From the NCBI RefSeq assembly GCF_044962685.1, contig NZ_JBBKTX010000010.1, positions 62,001 through 126,000 on the forward strand: a DNA stretch of 64,000 bases, read 5' to 3'. This DNA is from Oceanobacter antarcticus (GTDB lineage: Bacteria; Pseudomonadota; Gammaproteobacteria; Pseudomonadales; Oceanobacteraceae). The notes beneath the pieces were generated by a model. That model worked only from the letters and a program-made list of their open reading frames with translations, was not told the origin of the DNA and did not search any database. Shown piece after piece: positions 52,222 to 61,086 of the stretch. The stretch's first letter is position 1. Each line of letters starts with the position of its first letter. Both the position numbers and the translations under genes were made by a program.

Positions 52222-52581
52222 ATGAAATTGCAGGACCATTTTGATAGCGAGTCATTAGACATACTGCGCGACGTGATGGACGACGAGTTCGACGATCTGA
52301 TCACCTTGTTTGTTAATGATTCCGAAAGTCGACTACCGAAAATGAATGCGGCCTGGGTGCAGCAGGATGTCGCCGGGTTGGGTAATTTGTCTCACAGCTT
52401 CAAGGGAGCCAGCGGCAATGTCTGCGCCGCTGCCTTGTCGCACTGCAACAAGGAACTGGAAGATTTTCTGCGAGACAAGGAAGCGGACGATGTGGACTGG
52501 ACGGAGGCGCGTCAGTTACTGGCTGCCATCAATCAGGAATTTGCTGCTGTCAAGGAGTGTATCCAGCGTCATTTTCACTAG
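52222..52581 (+). CDS. hptB: HPt phosphotransfer protein, HptB-like
   Basis: A 119-residue HPt domain. His58 in NLSHSFKGASGNV is the phosphorylated residue, in the usual HxxKG motif. It lies three bases after hsbR and is presumed to pass phosphate to HsbR's receiver domain. A half copy of the dispersed repeat follows after about 20 bases. Confidence 0.85.
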   Translation: MKLQDHFDSESLDILRDVMDDEFDDLITLFVNDSESRLPKMNAAWVQQDVAGLGNLSHSFKGASGNVCAAALSHCNKELEDFLRDKEADDVDWTEARQLLAAINQEFAAVKECIQRHFH

Positions 52582-52601
52582 CAGACTGTCGGGCTTCTTC
52601 A

Positions 52602-52709
52602 CAGCCCAGTCCGGCGTTATTCGTCGCTTATTTAGCCCGCTAAACCGTGCTCCTCATCCCTTGTTCTGAAACCAACTGGCCTTCAGCAGACCCGGTTTAA
52701 TCATTGAGA
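52602..52709. repeat. Dispersed MITE-like repeat, copy 3 (right half)
   Basis: From CAGCCCAGTCCGGCGTTATTCG to GGTTTAATCATTGAGA the sequence matches the right half of the copy at 3655-3899, including TAAACCG, TCCTCAT, TTGTTCTGAAACCA and the terminal AATCATTGAGA. The left end is replaced by GCAGACTGTCGGGC. It follows the hptB stop by 20 bases. Confidence 0.75.
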
Positions 52710-52798
52710 ACGCCTGCTGGCCGGTCATGGCCTGGGGCAAGGATACTGGTGTCGGATCAGGGTGTTGTCCGCCGAGGTAAAATCCCCTTATTTTTTAG

Positions 52799-52815
52799 TT
52801 GGCGTGTTAATTGCT
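52799..52815 (+). promoter_or_regulatory. Sigma-54 promoter of fliK
   Basis: TTGGCGTGTTAATTGCT has GG at 52801-52802 and GC at 52813-52814 with exactly ten bases between, ideal for the sigma-54 consensus. It lies about 47 bases before fliK. Confidence 0.78.
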
Positions 52816-52861
52816 GAATCGATAGCAGACGTTCCGTTGTGAACTATCTTCGGAGAGATGC

Positions 52862-54142
52862 ATGAGCCTGACACCCACTGGGTCCGAATTTTTATTACCA
52901 AAACCTGCAGCCAAGACGGCTGTTGGCCTATCTACCAGCCTGCCAACGGTTGATGGTGGTCGGTTTGCCGGATTAATCAACCGATCGTCAGCGACCACTG
53001 ATCATGGTTTGAGCGAACAATCGAGCCTACAGACGTTGCCGTTAACCGGTGAGATTTTGCCGTCTGAGGCATTAAACAGCGCTGAGGTATTGAGGCAAAT
53101 TCGTGCGGCAGGTGAGCTGTCTGGATTCGCGCTGGCGCAGCCTGGGTTGGCAGAATGGCAAGACGCAACCGTATTCACCGATGGCAGCGAGCTGGAAGGC
53201 ACTGTTAATGAGGATGAAACCAACCTGCTCCTGTTTCCGGATCTGGGCATGTTGCCGTTGTATCCAGGCGTTACTGCGTCAGAGCCTACAATTCGCTCCT
53301 GGTCTGGCCAGTCTGGATCTGCCATTGCGTCAGCCCTGCCTCCAGCTGCCATGGCGACCTCAGTGGATGCTTCTGGAATCGCTGGTTCGGATCTGGATAG
53401 TTCGGAGTTGGCCAAGACCCGTGTAATGGCGGTGAATGCCGGTGCCAGCAACGATATCGACCTGGCTGATGTCATGGGGGCAGAGGTTGCCAATGATACG
53501 CTGGCAGCCGCAGCAGAAAAGCCAACCTTGTCCGCTGCTCTGAGCAGTTCGCAAGCACCGTCTTCCTTGGCCGGAGCGATGGCTGGCTGGGCGACGGATG
53601 CCATGAGCAGCTCAGTGGATTCAGGCTCTGGGGAAGCATTGGATATAGGCCTGTCCGCCGATCAGACGTTGCTGGAGGGTGATCGTAGCAGTCCGGAGGC
53701 GTTGGAGTTTGGCAGTGATCGCCAGCGTTGGGGTGGGGCGTTGGGCGGACGCTTGTTAACCATGATCGCGGCAGATATTCAGGAAGCCCGCATACACCTC
53801 GATCCGCCAGAGCTGGGGGCGCTGGAAATCAAGATGACGGTAGATGCCGATGATCAGGCCCGAGTGTCTGTACAGGTGCAAAATTCTCAGGTGAAAGAGG
53901 TGTTGGAATCCCAGGCACAGCGGTTAAGAGAGGCGTTGGCCGAACAGGGCCTGACGCTGGCTGGCTTTGACGTGTCGGAACAGTCCTCAGGTCAGGGATT
54001 TTCCGGACGGGATGATGCGGAGGCTGCAAACACGCTGGCGTCAGATCTTTTGGATGATGACGATAACTTGACGGCTGATATGGCCGAGCCTCACGCCAAT
54101 CTTGAAACGGATGGACTGCATTTGCTCAGTACCTACGCCTGA
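52862..54142 (+). CDS. fliK: Flagellar hook-length control protein FliK
   Basis: A 426-residue FliK. The long variable N-terminus (residues about 1-290) is rich in Ala/Ser/Gly; the C-terminal Flg_hook domain has AADIQEARIHLDPPELGALEIKMTVDADDQARVSVQVQNSQVKEVLESQAQRLREALAEQGL in segments. It is exported and measures hook length. The start at 52862 follows a GGAGAGATGC region downstream of the sigma-54 promoter. Confidence 0.9.
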   Translation: MSLTPTGSEFLLPKPAAKTAVGLSTSLPTVDGGRFAGLINRSSATTDHGLSEQSSLQTLPLTGEILPSEALNSAEVLRQIRAAGELSGFALAQPGLAEWQDATVFTDGSELEGTVNEDETNLLLFPDLGMLPLYPGVTASEPTIRSWSGQSGSAIASALPPAAMATSVDASGIAGSDLDSSELAKTRVMAVNAGASNDIDLADVMGAEVANDTLAAAAEKPTLSAALSSSQAPSSLAGAMAGWATDAMSSSVDSGSGEALDIGLSADQTLLEGDRSSPEALEFGSDRQRWGGALGGRLLTMIAADIQEARIHLDPPELGALEIKMTVDADDQARVSVQVQNSQVKEVLESQAQRLREALAEQGLTLAGFDVSEQSSGQGFSGRDDAEAANTLASDLLDDDDNLTADMAEPHANLETDGLHLLSTYA

Positions 54143-54401
54143 CTTGATCGCTTGCTCCTGTTACGGGGCATGATCAGCTGCTCTTTTCCTTCCGGCCAGT
54201 GTTCACTGGCCATTCCCAATGTTGATGCTCTCTGGCCTGTACTCCCTGTCTCTGGTGTGTTCTGGCAGCGCGACTGCTGTTGGCCGCTGGCAAGCAGGTG
54301 ACCTGATAGCAACTACACTGGTAATGAGTGTTTTGCTTGCTGCGCGCAGCAACTGAAAGACTTCGACTGTGATTACGTGCCGATTTTTTGACGAAAATGG
54401 C
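54143..54401. other. fliK-fliL intergenic region with a palindrome
   Basis: GGCCAGTG (54194-54201) and CACTGGCC (54204-54211) make a perfect eight-base arm hairpin with a two-base loop. No T-run follows. No gene is seen. Confidence 0.4.
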
Positions 54402-54417
54402 TGGCACAGCAATTGCT
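54401..54417 (+). promoter_or_regulatory. Sigma-54 promoter of fliL operon
   Basis: CTGGCACAGCAATTGCT has GG at 54403-54404 and GC at 54415-54416, ideal ten-base spacing. It is about 95 bases before fliL. Confidence 0.78.
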
Positions 54418-54511
54418 GAATCCTATAAAGAGCAACCTTGTGGTGCTGTGCCGGAGCGACCCGAACGATGGTGTCTGTCCACAGTTACCCACCGACCCAA
54501 CGGAGCCAGTT

Positions 54512-55045
54512 ATGGCAACAGAGCAGGATCTGAAAATTGATGAAGGTGCAGAGGCCAAGCCCAAAAGCAAACTGAAGCTCATTCTTTTTATTGTGCTGGC
54601 TTTGCTGTTACTTGGTGGGGGTGGTGCAGCGGCGTATTGGTTTTTGTTGGCCGGAACGGATGCTGCCATGATTGAAGGTGAAGCGGTTGTCGAGGAAGAA
54701 GTGGTGGAAGAACCGCCAGTTCCGGCGCAGTACATCATGCTCAAGCCCGAGTTTGTGGTGAGTTATCAGGTGGGGCCGAGGCAGCGCTTTCTGCAGGTCA
54801 GTATCGAAGTGATGAGCCGTAAACAAACCGCGATTGATGCGTTAACCCTGAACGAACCTATGGTTCGTAACGAAATATTGCGGGTTCTGGGTGAGCAGGA
54901 ATTTGCTCAACTCCGGACGGATGAAGGCCGTAAAGCCTTGCAAGCCAATCTTCACGAGCGCGTATCCCAACTATTAAAACGTGAAGCCTTTATCGAGCCG
55001 GATGATATCGAGGCTGTGCTCTTCACCAACTTTGTCATGCAATAG
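54512..55045 (+). CDS. fliL: Flagellar basal body protein FliL
   Basis: A 177-residue protein with a cytoplasmic N-terminus, one helix (KLILFIVLALLLLGGGGAAAYWF, residues about 20-42) and a periplasmic FliL domain (FVVSYQVGPRQRFLQVSIEVMSRKQTAIDALTLNEPMVRNEILRVL in segments). It supports stator function. GGAG six bases before the ATG at 54512 supports this start over 54413. FliM follows. Confidence 0.93.
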   Translation: MATEQDLKIDEGAEAKPKSKLKLILFIVLALLLLGGGGAAAYWFLLAGTDAAMIEGEAVVEEEVVEEPPVPAQYIMLKPEFVVSYQVGPRQRFLQVSIEVMSRKQTAIDALTLNEPMVRNEILRVLGEQEFAQLRTDEGRKALQANLHERVSQLLKREAFIEPDDIEAVLFTNFVMQ

Positions 55046-55054
55046 GTATTCAGC

Positions 55055-56023
55055 GTGCAGGATTTATTGTCCCAGGACGAAATTGATGCCTTGCTTCACG
55101 GTGTGGATGACGGCGCGGTTGAGCCGGACGACCCCGGTGATGGCAATGGTGTTCGCAACTACGATCTGACCAGCAACGACCGCATTGTGCGTGGCCGTAT
55201 GCCGACGCTGGAGATGATCAACGAACGTTTCGCCCGTTACACCCGTATCAGTATGTTCAACTTTCTGCGACGCAGTGCGGATGTCTCATCGGGCGGTGTG
55301 CAGATCATGAAATTTGGTGAGTACGTACACACCCTGTATGTGCCTACCAGCCTCAACCTGGTGAAGATGCGCCCACTGCGTGGTACGGCGTTGTTTATTC
55401 TGGATGCCAAACTGGTGTTCAAACTGGTGGATAATTTTTTTGGTGGTGACGGCCGCCACGCCAAGATTGAAGGGCGCGAATTTACCCCGACAGAAATCCG
55501 GGTTGTACAGCTGGTTCTGAGCCAGGTGTTTAACGACATGATGGAGGCTTGGTCGCCAGTCTTAAAAGTCGACTACGAATACGTTGGCTCCGAGGTGAAC
55601 CCGGCCATGGCCAATATTGTCAGCCCCAGCGAAGTGGTGGTGGTCAGCACCTTCCATATCGAGCTGGATGGCGGTGGCGGCGATTTACACCTGACGATTC
55701 CCTACTCAATGATTGAACCCATTCGGGAAATTCTGGACGCCGGTGTACAGAGTGACATCGACGATGTGGATGAGCGCTGGATGCAGTCGTTACGTGAAGA
55801 CATTCTCGAAGCCACCGTGCCATTACACGGCACTCTGGCAGAACGGCGGATCAGTTTGCGCGAAGTGGCAGCCTTCAAGGCTGGCGACATTATTCCGATC
55901 GAAATGCCCGAGCAGTTTATCTTGCAAGCCAATGGCGTACCGGTGCTGCGCGGTCGTATGGGGATCTCCGGAGAGAACCTGGCGGTCAAGATAACGGAAC
56001 AAATCAAACCCAAACGGCGCTAG
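55055..56023 (+). CDS. fliM: Flagellar motor switch protein FliM
   Basis: A 322-residue FliM with the CheY-P-binding N-terminus LLSQDEIDALLHGVDDG, the middle domain (FARYTRISMFNFLRRSADVSSGGVQIMKFGEYVHTL) and the C-terminal SpoA-like domain. The start codon is GTG (55055-55057), nine bases after the fliL stop. CheY from the cluster upstream presumably binds here. Confidence 0.97.
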   Translation: MQDLLSQDEIDALLHGVDDGAVEPDDPGDGNGVRNYDLTSNDRIVRGRMPTLEMINERFARYTRISMFNFLRRSADVSSGGVQIMKFGEYVHTLYVPTSLNLVKMRPLRGTALFILDAKLVFKLVDNFFGGDGRHAKIEGREFTPTEIRVVQLVLSQVFNDMMEAWSPVLKVDYEYVGSEVNPAMANIVSPSEVVVVSTFHIELDGGGGDLHLTIPYSMIEPIREILDAGVQSDIDDVDERWMQSLREDILEATVPLHGTLAERRISLREVAAFKAGDIIPIEMPEQFILQANGVPVLRGRMGISGENLAVKITEQIKPKRR

Positions 56024-56105
56024 CCGAACGATCCATGGTAGCTCCATGGTAACTATCGATGGTAACGACCCATGGTCGTGATTGTGAGCCGACAGGAAGT
56101 ACAAC

Positions 56106-56576
56106 ATGAGTGATGACAACGAAGAGCTCGACCCCCAGGCACTGGCCGATCAGGTGGCTGCCGGAATCGATGCCGCCGGACAGAATGATCAGGCGCTGGC
56201 CGATGAATGGGCGGCGGCGATGGAAGAATCTGGCGATGTGCCGGAGGACGAAGTCCAGGCGGTGGAGCTGGAAGAGCTGAAGGACGAAAGCAAGCGGGTA
56301 GTCGCCAACCCGGATGGCCCGGAGCTGGATGTGATTCTGGATATTCCGGTACGTATTTCCATGGAAGTAGGCAGTACTCAGATTCCTATTCGTAACCTGC
56401 TGCAACTGAATCAGGGTTCGGTGGTGGAGCTTGATCGTCTCGCCGGTGAGCCGCTGGACGTGCTGGTTAATGGCACCCTGATCGCCCATGGCGAGGTGGT
56501 GATGGTGAACGATAAATTTGGTATCCGCCTGACGGATGTGGTGAGCCAGAGTGAACGTATCCAACGCTTGCGCTAG
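56106..56576 (+). CDS. fliN: Flagellar motor switch protein FliN
   Basis: A 156-residue FliN with an acidic N-terminal half and the C-terminal SpoA domain: LDVILDIPVRISMEVGSTQIPIRNLLQLNQGSVVELDRLAGEPLDVLVNGTLIAHGEVVMVNDKFGIRLTDVVSQSERI in segments. It completes the C ring and contacts FliH. 82 bases follow fliM. Confidence 0.95.
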   Translation: MSDDNEELDPQALADQVAAGIDAAGQNDQALADEWAAAMEESGDVPEDEVQAVELEELKDESKRVVANPDGPELDVILDIPVRISMEVGSTQIPIRNLLQLNQGSVVELDRLAGEPLDVLVNGTLIAHGEVVMVNDKFGIRLTDVVSQSERIQRLR

Positions 56577-56583
56577 ACGGCCA

Positions 56584-57168
56584 ATGTGGGCCAACGGTAA
56601 AAAACACTCCGGTGGTGTACTGAAGCACTTGTGTGCATTGACGCTGTTACTGGCAGCGGGATGCATGCTGCCACTGTCTGCATTGGCCTCTGATGCCGCC
56701 AGTAGCACTGCTGGTGATAGTGTCGAAAACAGTGACAGCAGCACCGGTATTAGGTTGAATCCAAACACCGATAATCGGTTAGAAATCACTCGTCCCCAGA
56801 CACTGGACACCGGTAGCAGTCCCATGGCATCGGCAGGCAAGGTGGCCTTGTTTCTGGTGCTGGTGTTGGGATTGATTGTGTTATTGGCCTGGCTGGCGCA
56901 GCAAGTGAGACTGCGGAGCAATTGGGGTGGGCCAGCCCATGCAGGGCGTGGGCCGATGATTCGTACACTGGCGACCCAGTCGGTGGGTATCAAGGAAAAA
57001 ATTGCAGTGGTTCAGGTCGGTGACAAACAACTGGTGCTGGGTATTACCGCGCGGCAAATAAGCCTGCTGACTGAGCTGGATACGCCGTTGGAGTCGCCGC
57101 CGGCAGCTGTGCCTGCCGCTGCCCCGATGGGATTTGCCGAGTTATTAAAAAAGGCGGCCAGAGTATGA
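56584..57168 (+). CDS. fliO: Flagellar protein FliO
   Basis: A 194-residue FliO. A signal-like N-terminus (LCALTLLLAAGCMLPLSALAS) is followed by a helix (VALFLVLVLGLIVLLAWLAQ, residues about 88-107) and the FliO domain (LATQSVGIKEKIAVVQVGDKQLVLGITARQISLLTEL). It helps assemble FliP. GTG at 56551 would overlap fliN and is a possible alternative start. It overlaps fliP by four bases. Confidence 0.88.
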   Translation: MWANGKKHSGGVLKHLCALTLLLAAGCMLPLSALASDAASSTAGDSVENSDSSTGIRLNPNTDNRLEITRPQTLDTGSSPMASAGKVALFLVLVLGLIVLLAWLAQQVRLRSNWGGPAHAGRGPMIRTLATQSVGIKEKIAVVQVGDKQLVLGITARQISLLTELDTPLESPPAAVPAAAPMGFAELLKKAARV

Positions 57169-57968
57169 CGAACGGATATATCAGGTGGCTGACGTTGAAG
57201 CCGCTGGTCGCCGGATTGATATTGTTACTCGGCGCCAGTCAGGTACTGGCAGCGGACGGGGCGAGCGGCGGGTTACAGGCATTGAGTGGTATGGGCATTC
57301 CGGCACTGGTGTATCAGGCCAACGAGAGTGGCGGCGAGTACACGGTAACGATTCAGATTCTGGCCATCATGACGCTGTTGTCGGTGCTGCCGTCACTGCT
57401 GATTATGATGACCTCGTTCACCCGTATTGTGGTCGTCATGGCGATTTTGCGGCAGGCCATTGGCTTGCAGCAAACGCCATCCAATCAGGTCATGTTAGGG
57501 TTGTCGCTGTTCCTGACCCTGTTTGTGATGATGCCGGTCTTGCAGGTTATCAACGTGCAGGCGCTGCAGCCTTACCTGAGTGAAAAGATTACCTCGGTAC
57601 AGGCGCTTGAACGGGCGGTGATACCGATCCATGAATTTATGTTGGGGCAAACCCGCGAAAATGATCTGGATCTGTTTGTACGTATCAGCGGCCGGGATGA
57701 TATTGCCAGCCCGGCGGATACCCCGATTCATATATTGATTCCGGCGTTTATTACCAGCGAGTTGAAAACTGCGTTCCAGATCGGTTTTCTGATTTTTATT
57801 CCCTTTCTGATTATTGACCTGGTGGTTGCCAGTATTTTGATGGCAATGGGGATGATGATGCTGTCGCCGGTGATTATTTCGCTGCCTTTTAAAATCATGT
57901 TGTTTGTGCTGATTGATGGCTGGGCGCTGATTATGGGGACGCTGGCCAATTCGTTTGGCACGGTTTAG
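57165..57968 (+). CDS. fliP: Flagellar export gate protein FliP
   Basis: A 267-residue FliP with a cleavable signal peptide (LVAGLILLLGASQVLAAD) and four helices, including LSVLPSLLIMMTSFTRIVVVMAILRQAIGLQQTPSNQVMLGLSLFLTLFVM and FQIGFLIFIPFLIIDLVVASILMAMGMMMLSPVIISLPFKIMLFVL segments. It forms the export gate with FliQ and FliR. Confidence 0.96.
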   Translation: MTNGYIRWLTLKPLVAGLILLLGASQVLAADGASGGLQALSGMGIPALVYQANESGGEYTVTIQILAIMTLLSVLPSLLIMMTSFTRIVVVMAILRQAIGLQQTPSNQVMLGLSLFLTLFVMMPVLQVINVQALQPYLSEKITSVQALERAVIPIHEFMLGQTRENDLDLFVRISGRDDIASPADTPIHILIPAFITSELKTAFQIGFLIFIPFLIIDLVVASILMAMGMMMLSPVIISLPFKIMLFVLIDGWALIMGTLANSFGTV

Positions 57969-58003
57969 CCATATGGCCATGTGCCAGAACACGGAGATCA
58001 ACC

Positions 58004-58273
58004 ATGACCCCCAATGATATCGGCGATATTTTTACCAGCGCCATGTACATCGTACTGATTGTCGTCGTCGCGATTATTGTGCCCAGTCTTATTATTGGCC
58101 TGATAGTCAGTACCTTTCAGGCGGCTACCCAGATTAACGAACAGACGCTCAGCTTTTTGCCACGGCTGGTAGTGACGTTGTTGGCAATTATTGGCCTGGG
58201 TCCCTGGGCGGTGGGGATGGTGATTGATTACACCCGTGAGATTTATATGAATATTCCCTTCCTGATAGGCTAG
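58004..58273 (+). CDS. fliQ: Flagellar export gate protein FliQ
   Basis: An 89-residue FliQ with two helices (AMYIVLIVVVAIIVPSLIIGLIVSTFQAATQINEQTLSFLPRLVV in segments, and LLAIIGLGPWAVGMVID). Normal length. Unlike the usual fliP-Q-R-flhB order no fliR follows; the next item is a repeat. Confidence 0.95.
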   Translation: MTPNDIGDIFTSAMYIVLIVVVAIIVPSLIIGLIVSTFQAATQINEQTLSFLPRLVVTLLAIIGLGPWAVGMVIDYTREIYMNIPFLIG

Positions 58274-58280
58274 GGGGCGT

Positions 58281-58438
58281 TCTCAATTATTTGCCACGGC
58301 CTGTCAGGAGGAAAGATTCCGCCAGGCAAGGTTGGACGCCGAGAAATGACGCGTCTTTTTCAAGTCCGACAACACTGCATGGCGGGATATTGACCCTGAC
58401 CCAACTGGCTCTCATCAGGCTCGGTTTAATCATTGAGA
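58281..58438. repeat. Dispersed MITE-like repeat, copy 2 (internally deleted, 158 bp)
   Basis: It starts TCTCAATTATT and ends AATCATTGAGA like the copy at 3655-3899, with the same blocks GGCCTG, CAGGAGG, CAGGCAAGG, TTTTCAAGT, TGACCCTGACCCAACTGGCT and CAGGCTCGGTTTAATCATTGAGA, but lacks about 87 internal bases. It begins eight bases after the fliQ stop, at the place where fliR is expected. Confidence 0.8.
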
Positions 58439-58478
58439 CCCCCCTGGGAGCGCATCTGCAAATGACCGCGTTCCTGCG

Positions 58479-59501
58479 TTATCCGCTTTTTCTATATTCC
58501 TTCGGTGGTATGCCCAGCCAGCTTTTGAATGCCCGTGTAAAGGCTGCCGGGTCGGAGAATCCCAGTCGCTGGGATATCTGGCTGATGGTGAGTTCTGGCT
58601 GGTTCAGTAGCTGAATGGCGAGGTCTTGTCTGACCTTGTCCTTGAGTGCCTGGAAGGACGTTTTTTCCTGAGTGAGCTTGCGTCGCAGTGTGCGGCTGGT
58701 GACGTGTAATTCCGTCGCAGCGGTCTCCATGCTGGCCTGACTCAGGGTATGTTGTGTGTGCAGGCAATGGGTCAGGTAGTTGGTGACCTTACGGGTGTAA
58801 TGGGGGAAGAAGTTGGGCCGTGTTACCCATACCAGTGGAGCGTTTTCGAGGTGGTTACGCAGGGTATCTTCGGTTTGTACCAGCGGTTCGTTGAGTAATT
58901 GGCGGTCGAAGACCAGGGCAATGCGGGGTTGGTCGAAAGTGACCTCTGCTGGAAATATCAGCCGGTATTCGCGGCCGTGGGCTGGTCGTGGGTAGCTGAC
59001 CTGCACCCGGATTAACGGAATAAACCGGCCGATCAACCAGCCCGGAAAGCGGTGCCACAACAGCAGAAAAAACTCGGTAAATAAGTGGTCGGTATCCAGC
59101 TGCGGGTGTGTCAGGGTCATTTCAAACCAGGCTTCGTTGCCTTCTTCTCTTAGTGTGAGCTGGAACTCTTCGGTAAACAGATCGTAAAACCGGCTGATAT
59201 GGCGGTAGACACCGCGCAGGTTACGGGCATTGACGGCCTGTTTGGCCATCAAGGCAAAGGTGCCGTGTTTTCCAGGAGTGCGTGTCTGGCCGAGAAATTC
59301 ATCATTGGCGCAACGCCAATAACCCAGCAACAGGGCAGCGAATTGTTCCGATGTCATGCGGGGCCCTCGTGTTGCCACCACCAGAGTCGGGTCGAGTCCA
59401 GCGTCGGCCAACAACTTTTGGTCGTCCAGACCATGGCGGCGCGCGGCGGCGGCAATGGTGCGGGCGTAGTGCATGGAAATCGAACTGCGTTCAAACGTCA
59501 T
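58479..59501 (-). CDS. AraC-family transcriptional regulator
   Basis: A 340-residue regulator. The N-terminal arabinose-binding-like domain (PF12625 type; residues about 15-200: AAARRHGLDDQKLLADAGLDPTLV) is followed by a C-terminal HTH pair (about 235-335: METAATELHVTSRTLRRKLTQEKTSFQALKDKVRQDLAIQLLNQPELTISQISQRLGFSDPAAFTRAFKSWLGIPPKEYR in segments). It is divergent from the thiolase and is a likely controller of the beta-oxidation genes. Confidence 0.9.
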   Translation of the reverse strand: MTFERSSISMHYARTIAAAARRHGLDDQKLLADAGLDPTLVVATRGPRMTSEQFAALLLGYWRCANDEFLGQTRTPGKHGTFALMAKQAVNARNLRGVYRHISRFYDLFTEEFQLTLREEGNEAWFEMTLTHPQLDTDHLFTEFFLLLWHRFPGWLIGRFIPLIRVQVSYPRPAHGREYRLIFPAEVTFDQPRIALVFDRQLLNEPLVQTEDTLRNHLENAPLVWVTRPNFFPHYTRKVTNYLTHCLHTQHTLSQASMETAATELHVTSRTLRRKLTQEKTSFQALKDKVRQDLAIQLLNQPELTISQISQRLGFSDPAAFTRAFKSWLGIPPKEYRKSG

Positions 59502-59601
59502 GGTGGCGTCACAGAAAGAGGGCCATAGTAGTTATTCGGCACAGAGCATAACCCTGATGTCCGATAATGTTAAGAATTCGGCTGGCGCGGCAATGGGCGA
59601 C

Positions 59602-59611
59602 ATTGGCCAAT
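59602..59611. promoter_or_regulatory. ATTGGCCAAT palindrome between araC-type gene and thiolase
   Basis: A perfect ten-base palindrome in the 185-bp divergent intergenic region. It may be an operator for either gene. This is weak evidence alone. Confidence 0.3.
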
Positions 59612-59686
59612 ATGAGGGTTAATAGCGTCATCATCAGCCACCGTTATGCGGTTGGCGCGTTCATCGTGAAACTCGGGAGAATAACA

Positions 59687-60865
59687 ATGAAAGAAGTCGT
59701 AGTTGTCAGTGGCGTTCGCGCTGCAATCGGTACGTATGGTGGCAGTCTTAAAGATACCGCAGTCTGTGATATGGCGGCCGCGATGGTGGCAGAAGCCATC
59801 AAGCGCGCCGGTATCAGTGGCGATGAGGTTGATCAGGTGGTGTTTGGTAACGTGATTCATTCCGAACCGCGTGATATGTACGTGGCGCGAGTTGCCGCAG
59901 TGAATGGTGGTGTGCGTGAATCCGCTCCGGCACTGACGCTGAACCGCTTGTGTGGCAGCGGCTTGCAGGCGGTGATTACGGCAGCGCAGCAGGTGCAATT
60001 GGGGCTGGCAGAAACCGTGATTGCCGGTGGTGCAGAATCGATGAGCCGTGCTCCCTATCATTTGCCAACGGCCCGCTTTGGTCAACGTATGGGTGACGGT
60101 GCCATGATTGATCCGATGGTGTCGGCACTGACGTGTCCATTTAATTATATTCATATGGGTATAACGGCAGAAAACGTCGCAGAAAAATACTCGGTTTCCC
60201 GTGCTGATCAGGATGCTTATGCCGCCCAGGGTCATCAGCGTGCCCAGAATGCGATTGAAAACGGTTATTTCGAAAGCCAGATTCTGCCAATCGAGCTCAA
60301 GTCGCGTAAAGGCACGGTAGAGTTTAAACAGGACGAACACGTGCGTATGGATTGCAGCGTGGCGGATATGGAAAAGCTGCGCCCGGCGTTCAAGAAAGAC
60401 GGCACGGTCACCGCTGGTAATGCTTCGGGGTTGAACGATGGCGCTGCCGCACTGGTCTTGATGGAACGTGAAGCGGCCGAAAAACGTGGCCTGCCGGTAC
60501 TGGGGCGTTTGGTGGACTATGCCGTTCATGGTGTGGATCCGAAAATCATGGGCATTGGCCCGGTGCCAGTCATCCGGCAGATTCTGGAACGTCAGGGTCT
60601 GAACGCCAACGATATTGATGTGTATGAGGTGAACGAGGCCTTTGCGGCGCAAGCGCTGGCGGTAGCACGTGAATTGAAGCTGCCACAGGAGCGTTTGAAC
60701 CCGAATGGCAGTGGTATCGCACTGGGGCATCCGATTGGTGCCACGGGAGCCATTATTACTGTTAAAGCCCTGTACGAATTGGAACGTATCGGCGGCAAGT
60801 ATGCCATGGTGAGTTTGTGTATTGGTGGCGGTCAGGGGATTGCGGCATTGTTTGCCCGCGACTGA
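59687..60865 (+). CDS. Acetyl-CoA acetyltransferase/thiolase
   Basis: A 392-residue thiolase. The nucleophilic Cys is in LNRLCGSGLQAV (residue about 87), and the C-terminal His and Cys motifs are GIALGHPIGATGA and VSLCIGGGQGIA. It cleaves or forms 3-ketoacyl-CoA. The start at 59687 (MKEVVVVSGVRAAIG) has GGGAGA upstream; the longer frame from 59567 lacks similarity. It is the first gene of a beta-oxidation cluster with the next two. Confidence 0.95.
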   Translation: MKEVVVVSGVRAAIGTYGGSLKDTAVCDMAAAMVAEAIKRAGISGDEVDQVVFGNVIHSEPRDMYVARVAAVNGGVRESAPALTLNRLCGSGLQAVITAAQQVQLGLAETVIAGGAESMSRAPYHLPTARFGQRMGDGAMIDPMVSALTCPFNYIHMGITAENVAEKYSVSRADQDAYAAQGHQRAQNAIENGYFESQILPIELKSRKGTVEFKQDEHVRMDCSVADMEKLRPAFKKDGTVTAGNASGLNDGAAALVLMEREAAEKRGLPVLGRLVDYAVHGVDPKIMGIGPVPVIRQILERQGLNANDIDVYEVNEAFAAQALAVARELKLPQERLNPNGSGIALGHPIGATGAIITVKALYELERIGGKYAMVSLCIGGGQGIAALFARD

Positions 60866-61086
60866 CCGAAGCGATTATCTTTGAACGCGATATCTTGTCG
60901 CTGCGCCGTCGGGCAGGGGCAAGAATGTCATCTTGATGTATGACGATCAGGTGAAATTTGTTCAAAAGCGGTGTTGTCTCAATATTCTCTGACAATATCG
61001 ACGTCACACTTCACAACGATTCGGCTTTCGGGGTTAACGTCGCTGTTAATCTTTTCCCTGCAGCCTTCACAGTAAAGGAGCTCACT

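Noticed and set aside
54262..54278. A further sigma-54 site upstream of fliL
   Set aside because: The GG-N10-GC spacing is met by chance but TT before GC is missing, and a better site lies at 54401-54417.
59570..60730. 386-codon antisense frame over the thiolase
   Set aside because: A shadow of the thiolase gene; composition and residues (many His/Arg/Thr) are typical of antisense frames, and no domain is visible.
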